Assembly: GCA_943371535.1 (NCBI GenBank)
Contig: CALRVE020000008.1
Coordinates: 1 to 64,000 of the forward strand
Direction of reading: 5' to 3'
Length of the DNA stretch: 64,000 bases
From: UBA1930 sp943371535
Lineage (GTDB): Bacteria > Bacteroidota > Bacteroidia > Chitinophagales > Chitinophagaceae
Below the pieces are notes generated by a model. It worked only from the letters and a program-made list of their open reading frames with translations, had not been told where the DNA came from and did not search any database. Shown in pieces: positions 62,010-64,000 of the stretch. Numbering within the stretch: the first letter of the stretch is position 1; the number at the start of each line of letters is the position of its first letter. The translations under genes and the position numbers were made by a program.

Positions 62010-64000
62010 TTATTGGTTAATTATAAATTTTTGTACGTTTCGTTTACCATTTATTGTAGTTTCTAATAAATACATTCCACTACTTAGTTTCTTTACATTC
62101 AATCCATTGCTATTGAGTTGTAATTGATGTTTACCTTTTGCTTTAAATCCACTAAATAAATTGGCAACTTTTTTTCCGTTAAAATCCATTACTGCTATAT
62201 TTATTTTCCCACTTTCCATTAATTCATATTCTATAACAGATAATTGATTGGCAGGATTTGGATACAACTTCAACTTTGTATTTCCTAAATTATTATTGAT
62301 GTTGATAATTGGTGTAACTACTGTTCCACTTACATTTCTATCTGTATACACATAATATTCTCCAGGTTGTAACAACAAACTTTGGGACGACCCCGTAGCA
62401 GTAAAAGTGGTACCCGTTAAATAACTATACCAAGTACCTGCAACAGGAAAAGTTACTGAACCCGTTTGTGCTTGTATATCAAAATTGCCCATTACTAAAA
62501 CTCTTAATCCAGGTTCATTTAAAATCATCCATTTAAAGCCACTTCCTAAACTCCAAGTAACATTACTTGTAGTAAATGTTGAACTATAAGTTGGTGTAAT
62601 TTTTAAACGCAACATGGCAGAATATACATCGTACAAAGCTCTACGATTGGCGTTGCTATAATAATCCCATTTAATGGGTTTTGGATTGGTTCTGCAATCA
62701 TTACTAATGGTATTATTTTCACAATGATTAATAGAAAAATCGTAGCCCGTTTCGCCAAATTGCCACAACATTTTTGGTCCTGGAATTAGAGCCCAAAAAG
62801 CAGTAGCCATTTCGTTTCTTTTCAATGCAGTATTTACATCTTTTACATTGTACGATACGTTGCTATTGCCAAATTGTACATTTTTATACATCAATCTTTC
62901 TTCATCATGGCTTTCTTGATAAGTAATTAAATGAGGATTGGTCCATCCACGGTTTGTATGAATACCAGATTGAAAATTAGATTCTGAGTTAAAACCCATT
63001 GTAGCTTGGTTGAAATTGTGGTTTGAATTTCCCCACAACAACATACCATAATTAGCCAATTCAATTTCTTCGTTATTGGCTGCAAAATGTTCTAAAATGC
63101 AATAAGTACCTGGTGCTGCTGCTTGCATTTTATCGTAAATACGTTTCCAAATAGCAATTCTACTAGCGTCATAATTGCCCCAAGCTCCTACATTATTTGG
63201 ATTGTTTACTTGTGTAAACCCTTTAGATAAATCCCACCTAAATCCATCAATTTTATACTTTACCAACCAATGTTCAACAACTCTATCTACAAAGTCTCTG
63301 CTAGCTTGCGTTTCATGATTAAAATCGTAACCCACATTAAATGGATGTCGTGCATCTGGATTAAACCATGGACTATTGGTAGCTGGTTTTCCTGCTGCTG
63401 CATCCCAATACATTTGTACCATTGGGCTTTGACCAAATGAATGATTCAATGCCATATCAATTACTACAGCCATACCCATTTTATGGCAAGTATCAATAAA
63501 TGCTTTTAATGCATTTTCAGTACCATAAGCTTTATCTGGAGCAAAGTAATAACTAGGATTATAACCCCAACTATTATTGCCTTCAAACTCATTAATTGGC
63601 ATTAATTGTACGGTATTAATACCCAATCTTTTTAAGTAGGATAATGAATCTCTTAAAGTATTCCAATTTTGTGCTGCAATAAAATCACGTACCAATAATT
63701 CGTAAATAGTTAAGTTCTTTTTATCTGGTCTTGTATAGTTGGTGGCTGTCCAAGTATATTGCGGTTTTGCTGTTTGAATAATACTTACAATGCCCGATGT
63801 TTTACCAACAGGATAAGGTTTTAAATTAGGATAAGTTGCAGCAGTAATATATTGATCGTTCCAAGGATCTAATACTTTTTCTGTATTATAATCGGCTACT
63901 TTTAAATTGCCATCAATCACATATTGATAAGCATATTCAGCACCTGGAGTTAAGCCTGTAATTCTTGTCCAAAAAAGGTTTCCATTAACCGATTTTTTTA
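62010..64000 (-). CDS. Secreted GH13 alpha-amylase-like enzyme with T9SS domain, 5' truncated
   Basis: The frame stays open to the window edge (text such as FWTRITGLTPGAEYAYQYVI upstream of 63920), so the N-terminus is missing and the GTG at 63920 is not the start. An N-terminal E-set/CBM48-like part is followed by the GH13 barrel: LMPINEFEGNNSWGYNP, DMALNHSFG (region I), GFRWDLSKGF with the nucleophile Asp, TYCILEHFA with the acid Glu, and YQESHDEERL with the third Asp. The last ~80 residues are a T9SS sorting domain (LYPNPANQLSVIEYEL ... NVQKFIINQ). It cleaves alpha-glucan outside the cell and lies upstream of susCDE. Confidence 0.94.
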   Translation of the reverse strand, partial: KKSVNGNLFWTRITGLTPGAEYAYQYVIDGNLKVADYNTEKVLDPWNDQYITAATYPNLKPYPVGKTSGIVSIIQTAKPQYTWTATNYTRPDKKNLTIYELLVRDFIAAQNWNTLRDSLSYLKRLGINTVQLMPINEFEGNNSWGYNPSYYFAPDKAYGTENALKAFIDTCHKMGMAVVIDMALNHSFGQSPMVQMYWDAAAGKPATNSPWFNPDARHPFNVGYDFNHETQASRDFVDRVVEHWLVKYKIDGFRWDLSKGFTQVNNPNNVGAWGNYDASRIAIWKRIYDKMQAAAPGTYCILEHFAANNEEIELANYGMLLWGNSNHNFNQATMGFNSESNFQSGIHTNRGWTNPHLITYQESHDEERLMYKNVQFGNSNVSYNVKDVNTALKRNEMATAFWALIPGPKMLWQFGETGYDFSINHCENNTISNDCRTNPKPIKWDYYSNANRRALYDVYSAMLRLKITPTYSSTFTTSNVTWSLGSGFKWMILNEPGLRVLVMGNFDIQAQTGSVTFPVAGTWYSYLTGTTFTATGSSQSLLLQPGEYYVYTDRNVSGTVVTPIININNNLGNTKLKLYPNPANQLSVIEYELMESGKINIAVMDFNGKKVANLFSGFKAKGKHQLQLNSNGLNVKKLSSGMYLLETTINGKRNVQKFIINQ

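Overview
This 64 kb window is a low-GC (A+T-rich) chromosomal segment of a Bacteroidota bacterium, most likely a Chitinophagaceae relative (inference). The evidence is a gliding lipoprotein gldH, several proteins with type IX secretion (T9SS) C-terminal sorting domains, a SusC/SusD/SusE glucan-uptake locus, an Alternative Complex III plus caa3-type oxidase cluster, a PID-CTERM-type small protein, and a promoter of the TTTG / TAnnTTTG kind. No phage, transposase, plasmid gene or CRISPR array was seen.

Layout. 1-4.6 kb: a truncated Lys-rich repeat protein, a PID-CTERM-like small protein and a large T9SS cargo protein. 4.9-6.7 kb: a TPR sensor with a LuxR-type HTH. 6.8-23.3 kb (all minus strand): a respiratory cluster, in transcription order actABCDEF, ctaC, ctaD, ctaB, two cox3 genes, a cox4-like gene, sco and a DUF420 gene. 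Internal terminators lie after ctaD and after the cox4-like gene. 23.5-31.6 kb: purN, an acetyltransferase, an AraC regulator with a cupin gene, a TPR membrane protein, tRNA-Arg(CCT), a GDPD lipoprotein, a Cys/Lys-rich small protein, and the phospholipid genes psd and cdsA. 31.7-40.5 kb: batD-like, an M1 peptidase with T9SS signal, a RES/Xre toxin-antitoxin pair, a radical SAM/SPASM enzyme, a T9SS protein, DinB and an acyltransferase. 40.5-51.3 kb: a TPR histidine kinase, alaS, an M23 peptidase, an esterase, a methyltransferase, an NTF2-like protein and a B12-binding radical SAM protein. 51.3-52.2 kb: a gene-free stretch that appears to encode two structured RNAs facing each other. 52.2-55.7 kb: an Lrp regulator, a two-component system, gldH and yicC. 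55.9-64 kb: susE/susD/susC-like genes and a secreted GH13 alpha-amylase-like gene cut by the window end.

How it fits together. ACIII oxidises menaquinol and passes electrons through its cytochromes to the A1-type oxidase; CtaB makes heme O for that oxidase and Sco helps load its CuA site. The GH13 enzyme would cut alpha-glucan outside the cell and SusCDE would bind and import the oligosaccharides. 

Most notable: (1) a 172-nt RNA on the minus strand at 51874-52045 folds as a complete tRNA cloverleaf carrying a 100-nt structured variable region and ends at a strong terminator; (2) facing it, a plus-strand structured RNA carries a repeated GCAATCG motif; (3) palindromic dispersed repeats have entered coding sequence in frame (the B12 radical SAM and GNAT genes), sit at the start of actB, and recur as composite copies between genes.
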